DNA of 64,000 nt. Origin: Rostratula benghalensis. Taxonomy: Eukaryota; Chordata; Aves; Charadriiformes; Rostratulidae. Made by a program: the position numbers and the translations under genes. The stretch is taken from assembly GCA_013399305.1 (NCBI GenBank), contig VXAI01000088.1, positions 1,184,012 to 1,248,011 on the forward strand. Direction: 5' to 3'. The notes below the pieces were generated by a model, which saw nothing but the letters and a program-made list of their open reading frames with translations, ran no database searches and had not been told where the DNA came from. Below are positions 26,601 to 41,600 of the stretch, one piece after another; position 1 is the first letter of the stretch, and the number at the start of each line of letters is the position of its first letter.

Positions 26601-29600
26601 TGCTCTTGGTTATTTCATGCAGTAGAAAGTGCAGAAGATTTTTGCAAATATAGCACCACATATATAAATTGACATTAGACAATGCAAGCTTTGTTGATGC
26701 TAAGTAACATAGTCATACCCTGTCCCCACACTCCCTTCATTATATGTCACACAGATAAAACCTGCATTTCTTAAGATGGTCTATGAGTATGGGTTTCACT
26801 GCTACATGAAATCTAGCAAATAATCCATACTCTAGAAAAAGCACTGGTTTTAAAGATTTCAAAGAAAACAAATTACCAATCCTGGCGCATTTCCAGAATA
26901 TTCCCAATAATCTGTAAAGATAGAAGAAATTAATTAGGCTTTTGATTTAATAAAACAATTTTAGTCAACTGATTTTCTTTCTTCTATGCTAGACCAACCC
27001 AAATTGACAGCAGTTTGCCCTCTCGACATCAGAAAACACCAGGTACCTGCACAGAGGAGTAGGGGCTATGAACTGAACAAGTGGCAACGTTCTTTCCAAG
27101 TCTAGCAAGGCTTTCTGCATGCCAGAAAAACAAACATGCATTTACTCAGTCTGTGTTCCAAAACTAAAGATTTCATCAGAATTCTACACTTCAGATTGAA
27201 GTACCTCAGACAGAAAATTGTGTGCAGAAAAACACCCAACAACGAGAAAAATACTGGAGCAAGAAATGCCAACAGGCATCCACGTCATTGTATGTGGGAA
27301 ACTTTCCATGTCAGGAATTGGAAGCAAGCGTTCCTGCAGGTATGAGAGACGATAACCCTGAATATTTTAAATTTAGTGCCCCTCTTTTGAATTTCCTCTA
27401 GCAACAGTAGAATAGAATGCGTTTTCTACCACAGCATATGCATAGGTGTAATTTGATATAGGATACTTGCATTGAAATAAGCAATAAAACAATTCTTCAG
27501 CTTTGTTTTTATTCTTTTACCAAGGTTTACGTGCTCACGTCTCTCTTAATGCTGCTTGCCCAGGACATTAATTCTTGTAAGTGGAATGGCAAAGGAGAAC
27601 AGCAGGATGCAACTATTCAGAGCACATCCCAAGGGATGTATGCCACAAATTTACAGTTTCCCTGTGTAACTAAAATAATCTCATACTGATTGTTCAAGAG
27701 GAACAAGAACAGGAACTGCTTTTAGAATCTGAGGAGGAAGAGAGGAAGAATACTGAAGTGTCAGTAACACTGAATAATGAACCAGAAGACTGCTTTTAGA
27801 CCTTCAAATGTTGGTCAAAACTGTGTTGAAAACTTGTCTACAGGAAGGTTTCCTTCATAGTATTGCAATACAGTAAAAACATCTGGATTCAACTATATTG
27901 TCTATTTATAGATTTAATATGACTAAAAAAATAATATTAATTTTTCCTCATTCTGATATGTTTCTCAGCAGTAACTTCAGCCTGTTATTTGTGGGGCTAT
28001 ATCTACTACCTGACGTGATGGCAGTTCTCCAAGTGCTTTCCCACAGTGCTCTGAACCCACACCCACAATGGTTTTATTTTCTCTCTTCCCCCCTTTCTTG
28101 GGCTCTGGTGATTGCCTATTTTTTTCCTGCTTAAATGCATACAGGTAGTTTTGGGCTACTTGCTTCTGCATACTTCAGCAGTATCCTGCATACTTCAACA
28201 TACACTATACTTCTTAGAAAAAAAAATTCTGCACTATGACATATCTTCTGACTCCTTTTATGGTTTTAGTTTATTTCAGCATCTCTCCCTCTTTCCATTT
28301 AGGAGCCTTGCCTTTATTTCCACAACAAAGGTCTGGTGTTGGGCAGGTGTTCCAAGAAGCAGCAAGTGACTGAAGTCTACAAATTCAAAGTGAAATGCTT
28401 TTTAACTGATGTCCCTGTTGCTGACCAAGTGAACAGCATTCCAGCTTTTTCATTTTTAGAAATTGGGCTTTTTCATTTGTGCATTAGATTACCTGAAGCC
28501 AAAAATATTTCTGAAAGCAGAAGCTCCTTTTTTCTGCTTTTGTATAGCTCCACAAGCAGAAGTAATAATCCCTGCATGTATAGCACCACATTTTTCTAGG
28601 CTAAGAGGTCATACAGTAAAGTAACGTGGAGCCATCTATGCATTTTTTGCAGATGCAGGTCAAAAGGCACTCATCTTATACAGCAAAATAGACAGCCCTA
28701 CAGTGCTGTCTGGATGGCATTTAAGACTCTCAAACCGCTGTTACTATCTGTAAAATTAAGGTTTACCGAATGCATGCTGCAAAACCAACACAAAAACTTC
28801 CACAGCTCAGCATCTCATGCTGCAAACTCTCAAAAACTTGCCCAGGGACTCAAAGAAATAAAACATTACAGTTCTTTTTATATATACATTTGAAAAATTT
28901 TACCTGGGAAAAAGAATATTAACTCATTCAGGCAGTCCATAAACTTGTTTAATTTGCCTCTCACCAAGGGTATTTCTTTGCCTTCTTGGGTTTTTTTAAA
29001 CCATGTGTAACAATGAACAGTTATAACTGAAATAAGGTACATTGTTCCTAGCCCCAGAACCACACCCTTATGAATTTTCCTATGTGATGTGGGAGGTACA
29101 AAACAGTTAGAATACGGGTTTCATCAGCTACCCTTACTGCAGTTAACAATTTATGAACTTAAAGCCACTGACATGAGGACTGACAAGCGTTCCAACAGAT
29201 GACAACAGCACCTTTCTGAGAAGCTTGTGCTGCTGCTGGAACAGCTTGGTACATCTGCTTATGCACGTTATTGTGTGGCTGAGCAAAAGCAAAATGCAAT
29301 CTGGACCTTCTAAACAGCTATAAACACAGCCCCTGGATGAAATGGGGAGCTGACATTAGAAAAAAAGCCCGTGCAGGCCTTCTGCTCTCCTGAATTTTTC
29401 CATTACTCTTCATCTCAGATCCACGACATGCACCTCTTCAAGTCAAAACCTGTTTGATTATTACAGAAACGATGCTGCCTTGAACACAATCGGCTCCAAA
29501 ATAACTCCTCCTGAAGCAACTACTCAGAGTAATTGCAGTGTTCCTTACTCTCCCCCTTCATGTTCAGCCTCATCCTTGTTTTGATTCAGGTGAAACGTGT

Positions 29601-32600
29601 CAGCCTGGCTTGCATCCCTGCTGTTTTCTGGCAGTCACATTTGCATGTGCTGCTGCATATTCCTGCCTTGCAGTGCTCATTTTCAAAGCACTGATCGTGG
29701 AAGTGGTGTTGGTTATCCGGTTAACAAATAATCCAAAGGAATGAAACCCAGTACGATGAGAAAGGTCTAGCAGGGCTTAAGACTGTGTCTGCTAAACTGG
29801 GAACGCTGCAAAACGTTGCTGCCATGTGTTTGCCAGGACAACCCCACTACCACTGCGGGAGGGAGTGTGAGAGATACCCCACTGCAAAGCTTATGGCAAG
29901 TCAAAGGAAACCTCTGCCGCACAAAAGCTAACACATCTTTCTGGTTTAGCAGGGAGGAGAGAATTGCCTTGTGGTACGCATTCTCCTCTGGTTAGCATGA
30001 AGCAGTAAATCACCACTTGCTTTCCCAACCTTAAATGCTATTGCTCAGGACAAAGCACATGGAAACACTCAAGACGCATCAGGGAAAACGAAGGTTTTGG
30101 CTTGGTAGGAAAAGACACATTTTGGCAGAAGGCAACGGGAAGAAATACAGTGTTATGAGGATGGGTGACACCACTTTGCAACACAGCCTCTCAACCAACA
30201 GAAATATGTTTCTGTACTTACTATCAACAGATTTAAATCTTCAGCAAAGTTACCATTCATTCCTTAGGAATAAAGTGAATAACTACCAACATTTCTCCTC
30301 TCTGTCACTTTAATATTTTATTGCGACTTTTTTATGCTATTAATTTGGAGCAGGAATAATGAGGTAAGAACATCTCTGTGGTAAAATGAAATATCACTAG
30401 AATTTGTTTTATCCAGTATGTCTAGACATTTGCATTTGAGCATGGAATACGTTAGCGAAGAGGGACAGGGGTTTAAGAGCATATGAGCTCCATGTAAACA
30501 TCTACCATTCAGGAAACAAATTTCATTGCTTCCAGGCCAATGTTTTATTCTCCATTACAAAGTAGTCTACGTAGGTATATATAAAACAAAAATGAAACAG
30601 TATGTCTAACATCTATATAAATACAAACCTACAGATCAAACGCCCAACTCCTCCACTGTGTCAGCACCCTTTGAAAACATTTTATGAAGAGAGTTCTATT
30701 GTACTCCAGACAGATTTGCCTCAAGAATAAACAAAGTAGCTCCAGATTAAAGGAAATGCTCCTTGCCAAGAACAGCACTAAAATTTTAATCAGTAAAATA
30801 AATATTCTTACTTCTTACTGTGTATACCTCATTGACTATTGTGTTATCTTCCATTAGGAGACACCCAAACTCCCCCCAGCCCTCTCAAGTCCTTCATGAA
30901 GTCATCCTTTCTTTCCATCTTTATCAAAAGAAAGATTGGCAACCTCACGGCCTCATTCGAAAGGACACAAGAATTTTCATGTTAGAACTCCAAATCGAAA
31001 AAAGTGAGTGTACTCTGGGTATCTTACACCACTAGACAAAAACTTGTGCGCTAAAGTAGTGATCCCAAGGTGAATTACAAAAAACAGTTTTTAGAAGGTT
31101 CTTGGTGACAAGACTCTATTTCAAACTTGAGACTGTCTGAAAACGAAATGTAGAAGTGACAGAAACGAGTTTGGGAAAAAAACCCCACAAACACTTTCTT
31201 TAACAGCAAATGATCTAATGGAAAAAGTGGACAAGTCAAACACCGAGTGCCCAAAAGCCTGTCTGTTTTTCCCAGCTACAACATTACCAGCTAGAATTAC
31301 CTCCCACTTCTATACATATTATCTCCTTTGTATTAACCTTAGGTGACAGTATTACTGAAATACTACGAATGGCCTCAATGGTTTTTAGGTCAAAATTGTC
31401 CTATTGTTACTTTCAAAACCACAGCTTTTAAAACACAGTTCTGCGTACTGCTAATTGCACCCAACATCCAGTCACATTCTTCACAGCACAAAGATAACCA
31501 AGCCAAGAGGTGAATGGGTATTACCAGTGTAAGTGAAGCACAGATTTGCCTCTGTGGCTGTCCCCATTTCCCACCACCCCAAAAACTGTGCTGCCAAGAA
31601 GGTCAGAGAACTGTTTAACAGGAGTACTGGCCCCGCAACGTTCAGCAGATTCCAGGAGAACACGGAACACAAAGGAGAAAAACACAGGTCACCTAGGAAA
31701 ATGTGCTTTAGGAAGCATGTATCTCTTCAGTGAGAGATGAAATTAAAGTGACCAAAAGACAAAAAGAAAAAAAAAAGTTAACTTTTGTAGAAGCTTTAAA
31801 AATCTAGAAATGCCTTAAAANNNNNNNNNNNNNNNNNNNNNNNNNNNNNNNNNNNNNNNNNNNNNNNNNNNNNNNAGGTTAATTGTTTTAAAAAATTGTT
31901 TCAATGGGTTTTTAGTTAAAGACTGAACAGTTTTGCTGAAGCTGTGTTTCAAACTTGTACTTCCAAAATCCCTATTTTGAAAACAAACAAAAAACCAGCT
32001 TCTGCTCTTAAAGTGTTTTTTTTTTTTTTTAATCCAGCTTTAAGAATTAAATTATTACAGCAATAGTTGCATGTAAAAATAATTTTCTTTCTGTCACTTG
32101 TCTGTATCTTTAATAAGCCCCTACTGAGGAAGTTAAAAGTCTAGAAAATAACTAATAAAATTAGCTGGCTTTGTTAGTTAACAAATTCCGATTAAAAAAT
32201 TGCAGCTAGTGCTTGCAAACACCTTATTGCCCTCTGTTGTAAGGTATAAAATGAAGACTTTTATCTTTAAAGAGAGACATTTTTCAAAATAGCATTTGCA
32301 TGACCACACATCATTTGAAGCTACTAAGGGTAAAGTGTTGCAGTTAAAACCAAACAGCTTGTGTATTTTTAAAACAATGAGACTACATACCCAGTTTTAT
32401 TTTTGTCCAGTACGCTGGGAGCCAAGGATCTGATGTAGGCACAGGTACAGATGAGCAGCAAGATTACAGTCAGTAGACTCTGAAAGTTGAAGATGGCAGA
32501 CTATGGAAGAAAATCAGAAAAGAAAAATTACTTCTTTGCAGTACAAAACTTCCCTTACTGCATACACTGGAGATGATAAGTGATCCCCTAGAAAAAACTG

Positions 32601-35600
32601 ACTAAAAATAAAGATTAAGCCTACAATGCCACTGAGCCAGAAACTCTTCTAACAGCCCATTGCACACAAAAGTGGAAGAACAGAGTCTTTCCTTCTCCAG
32701 CCATCCCAAGGAGGATAAAGAAATAGCAGGCAAAATGGTAACCCGACAGTTTTGCTCCCAGGCACCTGCTCCAAAGCCAGTTTGTGGAAAGCCATAAGCA
32801 GCAGTCTAAGAGTTACAGAAAACTGAAGTTCTCCCTCGGCCAAGGATAAGTGTAACTGTGGTTTGCATCAATAGAATATGGTGGTGGTGGTGGTGAAGGT
32901 GGAGAGTATTTGACAACTACACCAGAGGCAGCCAAGACAGAGAATACAGAGTTTGTAGGAGGATTGTTAATACACTGCTTTATGAACAATACACACAAAA
33001 TTAAACAGATTTGTATAAATGCACAGAGGTAAGCCCACGTGATCTACTAAAAGATGGTGGATTAACTTTATTTTAAAATAATATTTTGATTTTATTTTTA
33101 GAAACATCTTTACTATAAGTAATTTTTTAGAAGTGCTAATTATGGCTAATGCTGGACAAAGAAAGGAATTCTCTTAGTCTGAACTAAAAATGGCAAATCA
33201 AATACAATGGATTCACCCTTCATTCTGGAGTTCTAACAAACTGGTGTCTAAATATCTCATATTTTTTCATACTGCGCAACCCTGAAGGCGGAGTAGTAGT
33301 CCTTAATTATGTGTAAAGACTTAGCACTTATGAGGGGGTATTACATTGCACTTTCCTTCTTCAAGCAGAACTCAGTGGGATTTCAGAGCACATCAGAGCT
33401 CCCACTTCCGTAGCCTGAGGCACATTTCTGTTCATCTATGTACACCTTCTTCCTATGTCACAAAATTCTAATGTTCTGAAGCTCTGATAATCAAATTTCT
33501 CTACATAGTTAAGGAGAACTGTAAAAGGAAACAACACTATTTGAGTTCAGCATTGCACTAACAACAAATTAAGAGAGAAAAATTAGAAGCTCTGGTAGAA
33601 AGAAAGCCATCAGAATGTCTACTTCTGATTCTGAGACATAAAACCATGTAACAACAACAAAAAACTCCACAAAAAAAACTTATGTAGAAGTCTCCATGAA
33701 TCATATGATGCATTACTGAAGCATGCATACAACTGCCAGCCTGAACACATGCATTAGATACACAAACTAATTTAAATGTCTAAGTTAACGGGGTTCAACA
33801 GGCCATCCTGGATGTGGAGGTACCCATTAGGAAGGAATGGCATAGAAAGGCTAAAGGAGCAACGGAACAATACTGACCCTGCAGCCTGTTTGAGAGGTTT
33901 CAGCACGCTTGAAGACATCACCCAAAGCCAGAGCTCAGGCCCTCAGGGTGAGGCTACCTGCTTTTCCGCTGGGCCACCGCGTTTGCTACATCACATTAGT
34001 TCAGTATTTGAGCTTAGCCAGCTGGGTCATCAATTCTGCTCGACTATGTCGTACATGATGGACAGATTATTCACAAAGGACAACAAGCTGGCCATCAGTA
34101 TCAGTAGACTCTTGCCTTTGTGCCAGGCACATGCTTTTGCCAACCTCAGAAACCAGGAAACTCTCAAACTTCCCCGCGGAGAAAACTCTTAGGCCCTGCA
34201 AGAACCAGTGTCTCCCGGCTCCCGCAGGTCTAGGAACGCGACGGGGCCGGATCCAGTAGTTGCTGCCTCTCAGCAAAACCAGATACTCCCTATCAACTGA
34301 TTAATTTGATCAGTCCTCCGGGAGAGACAGCTGCTCTCAACATCTCACAGCCCAGGGCCTGCCAGAGCTCGGTTCCCATGAATTCCTGCGAGCCTTCTCC
34401 AGCAGCTGCTTCCCATGGAGGCTGGCGGTGTTGGGTGCTTCCACATCAGAAAATGGCACAAGGGCACACTTGCTTCCTCACAAGCAGGGATTGTAAATGT
34501 ATCCTCATAAAATGTGTTATTAGTCAGTATATAATTGTTCTTTGTTGGGCTTTTCATGTGCTTCTCCAGATATGCCGCACAGGGCATCGCTGCAATTACA
34601 GATGCCATTCCACTGAAATGCGCTCTTAGTTACATATTTATCTGTACAGTCACTTTAAAAGAACTTTTTAAAATTTGTTTACAATTCTAAACTGGAAATG
34701 AAAATTTACATCTGAAGTAGAGGGCTTCAAATTTCACATCTGAAGTAATTCTTATGGCCCAGCTGAATTTACAGAAAAGGGCAACCTACTTCCAGCTGCT
34801 TGAACTAATGTAATTAAAAGCTGCTCTAAGCATCATACATTACTCAGAATCCTTTTAAAAAATACTGCATCCACATACCAAGCTATTGGGAAAATGTAAT
34901 CATGTAGGTGGGTTGCAGTTCATTTGGTTAAACTGGGTTCCTCTGACCCAAAAGCAATTAACTGGAATTTTTCAGATGGTGTTGGCTGGCTTAATGCGAG
35001 CCCCATTCCCACTGTAGAGAAGTTTCAGCACATGGAGAAATTGATGCTGTCTTTTAGGCTGTGTCCATGCAAAAAAGAGTCAGCACTGGTATTTTATTCT
35101 TGTTTTAGGCTGTGAAAGCTGAGGCTTTAATTACACATGCTGAAGTTTGCTACATCTGCATTTGGCACATTTCTGACTTGGTGGAAGCACCTCAGGAGTT
35201 ATTTAAATAATTACACTCCCCCCTGCCTCTCCTGTGTGCTGTCTCCAGGTAGTTGTAGAGCACCATCACATCACCTGCAGCACTAATGAGGTTCTGTATG
35301 CAGCAGGACTTGCAAGAGCAAGTTTTTTCTTAAGTCTTCAGAAATTTAAGACCGTGGATTTTAGCTTTGAGAGCTACGTGCCCAAAGGCGCTTTTAAAAC
35401 CTTCCCAAAGTTAGACCTTGAAAAAGAGGCCTTAATATTATTTCCTTGATCATATCATATCTTAGTAAGATATAATGATATTTCACACACCACAGAAATA
35501 CAGAATGAGTACTCTGGGAAGTTTGCTTGTGTTTGGGTTAGCAGTGGTGGCGTGTATTGGAAACACACATGCGAATTTATGGTAATTAGAAGACAAATGT

Positions 35601-38600
35601 TAGAGCTGGAGACATTTGAAGGTATTCTCATCTGAGTCTGCATCTGAACAGCCTAGCTGTCAGCACAGGGGCCGCTGCCACTGGTGCAAACCAGGGAATT
35701 ATGAGGGAAGGAAGAGTCTCCAGTCACCTCTGGAAGTTGCCATTTGCGAGTCTGCTACAACACAGGATCAAGAGATGGTGCATCAGCTCCTTTTCCTGGG
35801 GTGAGGAGAGAGGGAAGGAGCTTGCAGATGGAGGGGAAAAAAACGAAATCTATGGAACAGTACATGGTAATTTCAGGGTTTCATATACTTTGGCAAGTGT
35901 TGATTTAGAGTAAAAAATTTCCTGTGTATCTGGGAAAGGGAATCCTGACGAGCCATAACATTTGAAGAACCCCTGTCGACCTGATTATAGATGACATTGT
36001 CACTCCTGAAATTCAGTCAGTGTTAAATTTACTACCAAGTTCTGGTTATCAACAACTCCTGCACTTCCTAAGAGTCCTTCATTCAGTGTGCTGAATGGAT
36101 GGGGACACTCAGACGTCCGCCTGGATTTTTAGTGATCGCTGGTAAATGTGTGTTCAGCCTCAGTGTATTCAGACAGCCATAATAGATGCACTGATCCTAG
36201 GGTGGGTTTTTTTCTACAGTGAAAACAGCTACAGCCAAAACTTTGTAATGTATTGACCTCTGTACTTCTTATTCGCTCCATCACGCCTGCATTTGCTGGT
36301 TCAGATACTGCTTTGTACCATCTCTTTGCAGACAGCACCACAGAATTATGAACCCCTTAATGATGTAACCTTTGGGTAGCACCAGAATAAATTACACCGA
36401 AGTTTTGATGCAACTGCATGTGTCACAGGAGAACCTGCTGAACTTGCCTGCGCCTCATACGCTTTCATTTAAAATGAAACACTCGGTATCATGGTTCTAG
36501 GGGAAAAAACAAACACACAGGAGGAGAACATAGACCCCATTTTGTTGGCCCCCTGGGCTGGTAAAAAAGCCTAGACCAAAAGCTCTCCCAGTTTATCTCG
36601 ACAAGATGTAAAGTTGAAACCAAAGCTTAATCTTCCCTGGACTTTCAGTATGAACAAAATGATAACCAATCTCTGATTGCAGCGTGACCATGACTTCATC
36701 TGCGCGCTATAAAAAGAGAGGCTATCATAGTGCCATCAAGTTGTAAAACTTCACCCCACAGTTACTATTAAAATAATCAATTTTATGTGTGCAAACATAG
36801 GTGATTTATTGGAATAGTCTAAAGAAATGATAACTGCATTTGTGTAATGTGCTGCAGAATACGCAGTCTGTCCCAGAAGAGTTTTATTTCCTTTTGTCCT
36901 CCTCAGTATTATAAAATTGATGGACAATTATGTTCTCTGCAACAGAAGAAACAAATGCTGATATCTGATCATTTAGCTGTCTTTTTCATATTAGTAGAGC
37001 TTACACTGTATTTAAACTGTGGCAGAGCAAGATCTGATAAAAATGTAAAAGCCTACATTCAAATCCCATCATGGAAAAATGAAATCAATCTATGAAATTT
37101 TAATGAAGAGGTCCTTAAAAAGCTGACAGAGAAAATGCTTATTATTTGAGGTTTCCATTAGGTACTTCAATTGTAATTCTCCCACTCTAAATCCAATTTT
37201 TAGGAATATAATATTGGAAAAAAAATAACAGGAAATAAAACATGTAAGACCACTCCCAACATGAAGGTCAAAGCAATTGCTAAAACTTAATTAAAACATG
37301 CACATAATTGTATTATTTTCCAGCTTATTGCAAAATAACTTGTTTTCCCACTGCTGCCAAATGCAATCTGCTAAAAATGAATGGAAAATAAGCATTTGTA
37401 AGAGAGGCAAGCTAAGAAAAATACCCAATTTACAGATAATTTTGAAGTGATTATTGGCAAAACTACACTGAAGAACTAAGCAAGAGGTGTTTAGACAAAA
37501 CTGGTTTGTGCTTAATAAGTATCCAAATATCATTCAATTAGCAGTTACTCGTTGCTCCAACATGACTAGGGTTTTTACTTTCAGCTTACTGCACGCTGAC
37601 CCCAGTATTTAGTTTCCAATAATTTAAGTAAAAAATTTAATGCTCATTCCCATTTCTGCCTAAAATGTTCAAGGTTCTGTCTAAAGTAGGTATTTCGGCA
37701 TGTATAAAATTTAGGCCAAGGCTCAATTAGAGGAAGAGGGGATCTTTCCCCTAGACACTTCTTGGAGAAATATGTTGTTTCATTGAAATAGCAAGTATGT
37801 ATGCTTTTCAGTTAACTGAAGAGGAATACATCTATTCAAAATATAACCAACCTCTTTAAACAATCAGACAATGAATTAACAGACAGAAACAGTCGTCCTC
37901 TGCTACAAAAGCTCTCTTGACTTTAACTCACTGAATTTTTTTTACTGACATTTAAATCCGGAGACCAACAATGAAATCAGACCTCAAGGTGATGATGTTG
38001 AAATTCCACACTCACTTGAATTCCTTCTTCTTTGCCCCAATACCTACATAACGGTTTCAAAACTGGTCTGCTGGTGTAAGCAGCTAACAGATGCAGCGTT
38101 GCTATGCTATTACAGTGGATGTGCATGGTGTCTAACACGCAACCAATCAAAAAATTACATTGTGATGCTGACTATTTTATGATAACTTCCTTTTTTATTC
38201 AACTTGAAGAGTTTGGATCACAAATGGGAAATTTACAGTATTTAATCAGCCCATTATTAATTTTGAATGGCCTGAAGAAAAATGTGATCCCCACTTCTCG
38301 TGATATTATTGAACAAAATTTAAATGTTTAATAGTAATAGTCAGAATGCCAAATATGCTAAGTAAGAATTGCTTGGCACTCAGCAAAGAAATGGTTTCTA
38401 ACAATTGGTGTCATTCCTGGACTGTTGAGGTATGTGGTAAGATTTATGGAAGACTCATTGCATCCTACTCTTCCCAAATCAGACCAAGAGATGCATCTTA
38501 CAATGGCAGCATAAATAGTTTCCTCAGCTCTACAGTGACAGGAGCAAAATATTGGTGCTGTATTTGTACACCTTCTGGTAAACTAACACAGAAGTATCTA

Positions 38601-41600
38601 TACTGAACACTGCAAGTAGTAAATTACCTCACAACGTGCCTACTCCACAGTAACATTACTATTTACAAGTGCAGTTACAGATGGTTTGAGATTTACTAAG
38701 TGCCAATACCAATGCAGTAGAGTAAACAACGTACTTTGCTGACCCCACCTAAGCCACACTTTGTCTCTCGTTTCTCCTGTCCCCTCTCCTTTTCAGTTCT
38801 CTGACCAGCTTGTCATGCTGATGGGAGGAAAGCTACACGGAGGGTAGATCCTTCTTGCTTTCTCCTCATTTAAGCGGTGTTTGCTCCTGCTGCTAGGGGC
38901 AGGCCAGAGCTGCCATGGAGTTCAACAGGTATTGAGTGCAAGGGTGCAATTGCACAACTGGTGGCAAAGGAGGTCCAAGCATCCTTTTGCAGTACAGCTT
39001 TGCCAAAAGAGTAAAGTACCCAGATTCCCAACAAAATCAGATGAGCTGGGTAGCAAAGTCTTTAGCTGATGACAAATTTGTTACTGCAGGTGACACTCTC
39101 TGAAGTTCTAACTGCTTCTGATTCAAACAGTTCAGTGCCCGATGGTATTTTAATACTGACATATGCAAAGCTGTCCAACATTATTCCAAAATAAATTCAC
39201 TGTACAGACACCTTAAGACTGGAGGATGAAATAAGAGATGTTTTTAATCCTATCTACCTCTAGGTCATGATAAAACAAAGGTATTGGCAAATGTGAACCA
39301 GAATTGATTCCTCTTTGTAACTTTGAGTAAGCAAAACACAGAACTTAGTACCTGAACAATCTTGAAAGCTCTTTGGCAGAACTTTCAGTGTCTATGATTC
39401 TGGTATGTTTATACCTGAGACCTTGGTTTGAATCAGTATTTACTAAGGAACATTTTCAAAATTGGTTATATGAGCAATTCCCCTTCTTACTATAAACAGC
39501 GTTCTAAGACAGCAACAAAGACTGTGACAGAAGTGTCTGTCCTTATGGTAAGTCCCCAAATCAATTTTTCAACAGAAACATGGGGCTTGAGGTCAGTTCC
39601 AACCAGATGGTAAATGGAAAGAAGCCATCTTTGTGAAGTTTTCTACAATTCTTTCTTTTTTTCATCACTGAATTGCAACTGCTGACACAAAACATACTTA
39701 CTAAGAGGTTTTTTGTACATGTACTCACGTTTGGCTGCGAGTGTACATTTTTGCCACAAAGGAAAGTGAAGACCACCCTTCTCAGCATTACTTTTAAATC
39801 TCAGCATTACTTTTAAAGTTACTTTAGGTTTCTTCCCTCTTTCCACCCACCACACCACACCTGTGGCAAATTTTTCAACCTCGCTAGGAAAAGTTTTGTG
39901 GCATTTTCAGATATAAAATTTCAAAAGTTGACAGGAAAAACTGACACGATGACTGGTGAAAGTCAGTAAACAATGCATATTCTGCTTCTAAATAAAATAA
40001 GCAGCTGTGTCATTATACTGCATGCTTCCTGCTTCCAGTAGCTTTTTGATCCACTCAGCAGCTTCTACCCACTTTCAAAGTTGGTTTAAGTTAAAAAGGG
40101 TTTTGGGTTGTTGGTTTTTTTTCTCTACCCACTGTCAGTGAACACGAAAAAAAATAACACAAGTAGGGCTTTCATATAAAGGAAAAAATAGGTAGAAGCC
40201 AGCTTCTATATATTCTGTTTGGCAGCAGCTGGCTGTTCACCCAGCACAAGTTTTGACTTGCATAGTAAGGAAGCCTGGGAGACAATGGGATGGAAAGTTC
40301 CAAAGGATAAAGTTCTTTGTAAATTATGCTTCAAAAATTATGCTATTCACACAGCTACTGGCTTGATGCAGTTGCAGCTCAATTGCTTTGGAGAAAGAGA
40401 ACAAACTAGAGGTGTAGCACTATTCTCTGCCATTTGACAATACACAGACAACAGCTGTTTCACATCTCCTAGTCAAGTGTAAACGCAAAAGAAACTGTCA
40501 TTTATTATGCTCATGACTGCTAATCCCACAAGACAAAATTTTAGAAATGGCCATGACACCAGAGGTAGCATCATGGAGAGTGCGAAGTCCTGAATATGCA
40601 ATGAGGGCTACTGTTTTCCCTGAGGAAATTCAAACACCACAAGACTGAGGAAACTTATTTTCATCTCCTTTGACGTAAAATAATGAGAAAAATCTCAGAA
40701 AATATCTTAATCTTAATTCAGGTTCCTTGAAGAGGACTAACCTCTAACAAGCAACACGGACAAGCAGAGAAAAAAATTCTCACAAGACTTTGTACGCTTG
40801 CCATAATCTTTTTTGCTGAACATTAACGTCACATTTAAGTGCTCGACTGAGCAACCGAAATATCTCACTGATCATCAAGATTCTCTTGCCTTTTTCTATA
40901 ATCTCAAATCTTTTTAAGTACTGTGAAGAACAGCAAGGTGGTGTATTCTTCTATAGTATCTACCTTTTCAAGGGACTGATCAGAGGTGAGGTATTCACTT
41001 CTCTTTTGTCTCTCAGTTTTCTGTATGTGTGTTTTAGATCTTCTGAGATAATTTACACTTCTTATTGTGAAAAACCTTTGATCAGTGCTTGAAGCCACAG
41101 ATTAGAACAGGTTCATATAAAAGATCTGCCAAGGAATGCTCAGGTGAGCAACTTCCAGCAATTTCCTGCTGGTGACAAGATCTGCAGCCTAGGAACTTTT
41201 TTTGAACTGAAATGTAAGGAAGTTCAAAAGATATTAATCTTCTAATAAATACGTGGGAAGTACAAAAGGATTCCGTGGAGGTTGCAAGGTACATGTCAAC
41301 GGTGATGGATAACCTGTCAAGGTCAGGTTGGACGGGGCTTTGCACAACCTGATCTGGTGGAAATTGTCCCTGCCCATGGCAGGGGGGAACCTAGGTGATC
41401 TTTACAGGCCCCTTCCAACCCAAACCATTCTGTGAGTCTAAGAAAAATTGTGAAAATGCTCATCTTAAAATCAATCTGTGCTGGTTACATATAAACGTTT
41501 CTGTACATATAAACAGGAAAACCTTTTCTTCTCTTAGCTATTCTGTTGTTTTTCCTTTAAATTTTAAAATCACATACCTCCATTGCTCACATAAAGCTCT

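Noticed and set aside
33776..34192. 138-codon plus-strand open frame in TMEM167A intron 1
   Set aside because: No family motif, lies inside an intron on the opposite strand, and the flanking sequence is ordinary intron.
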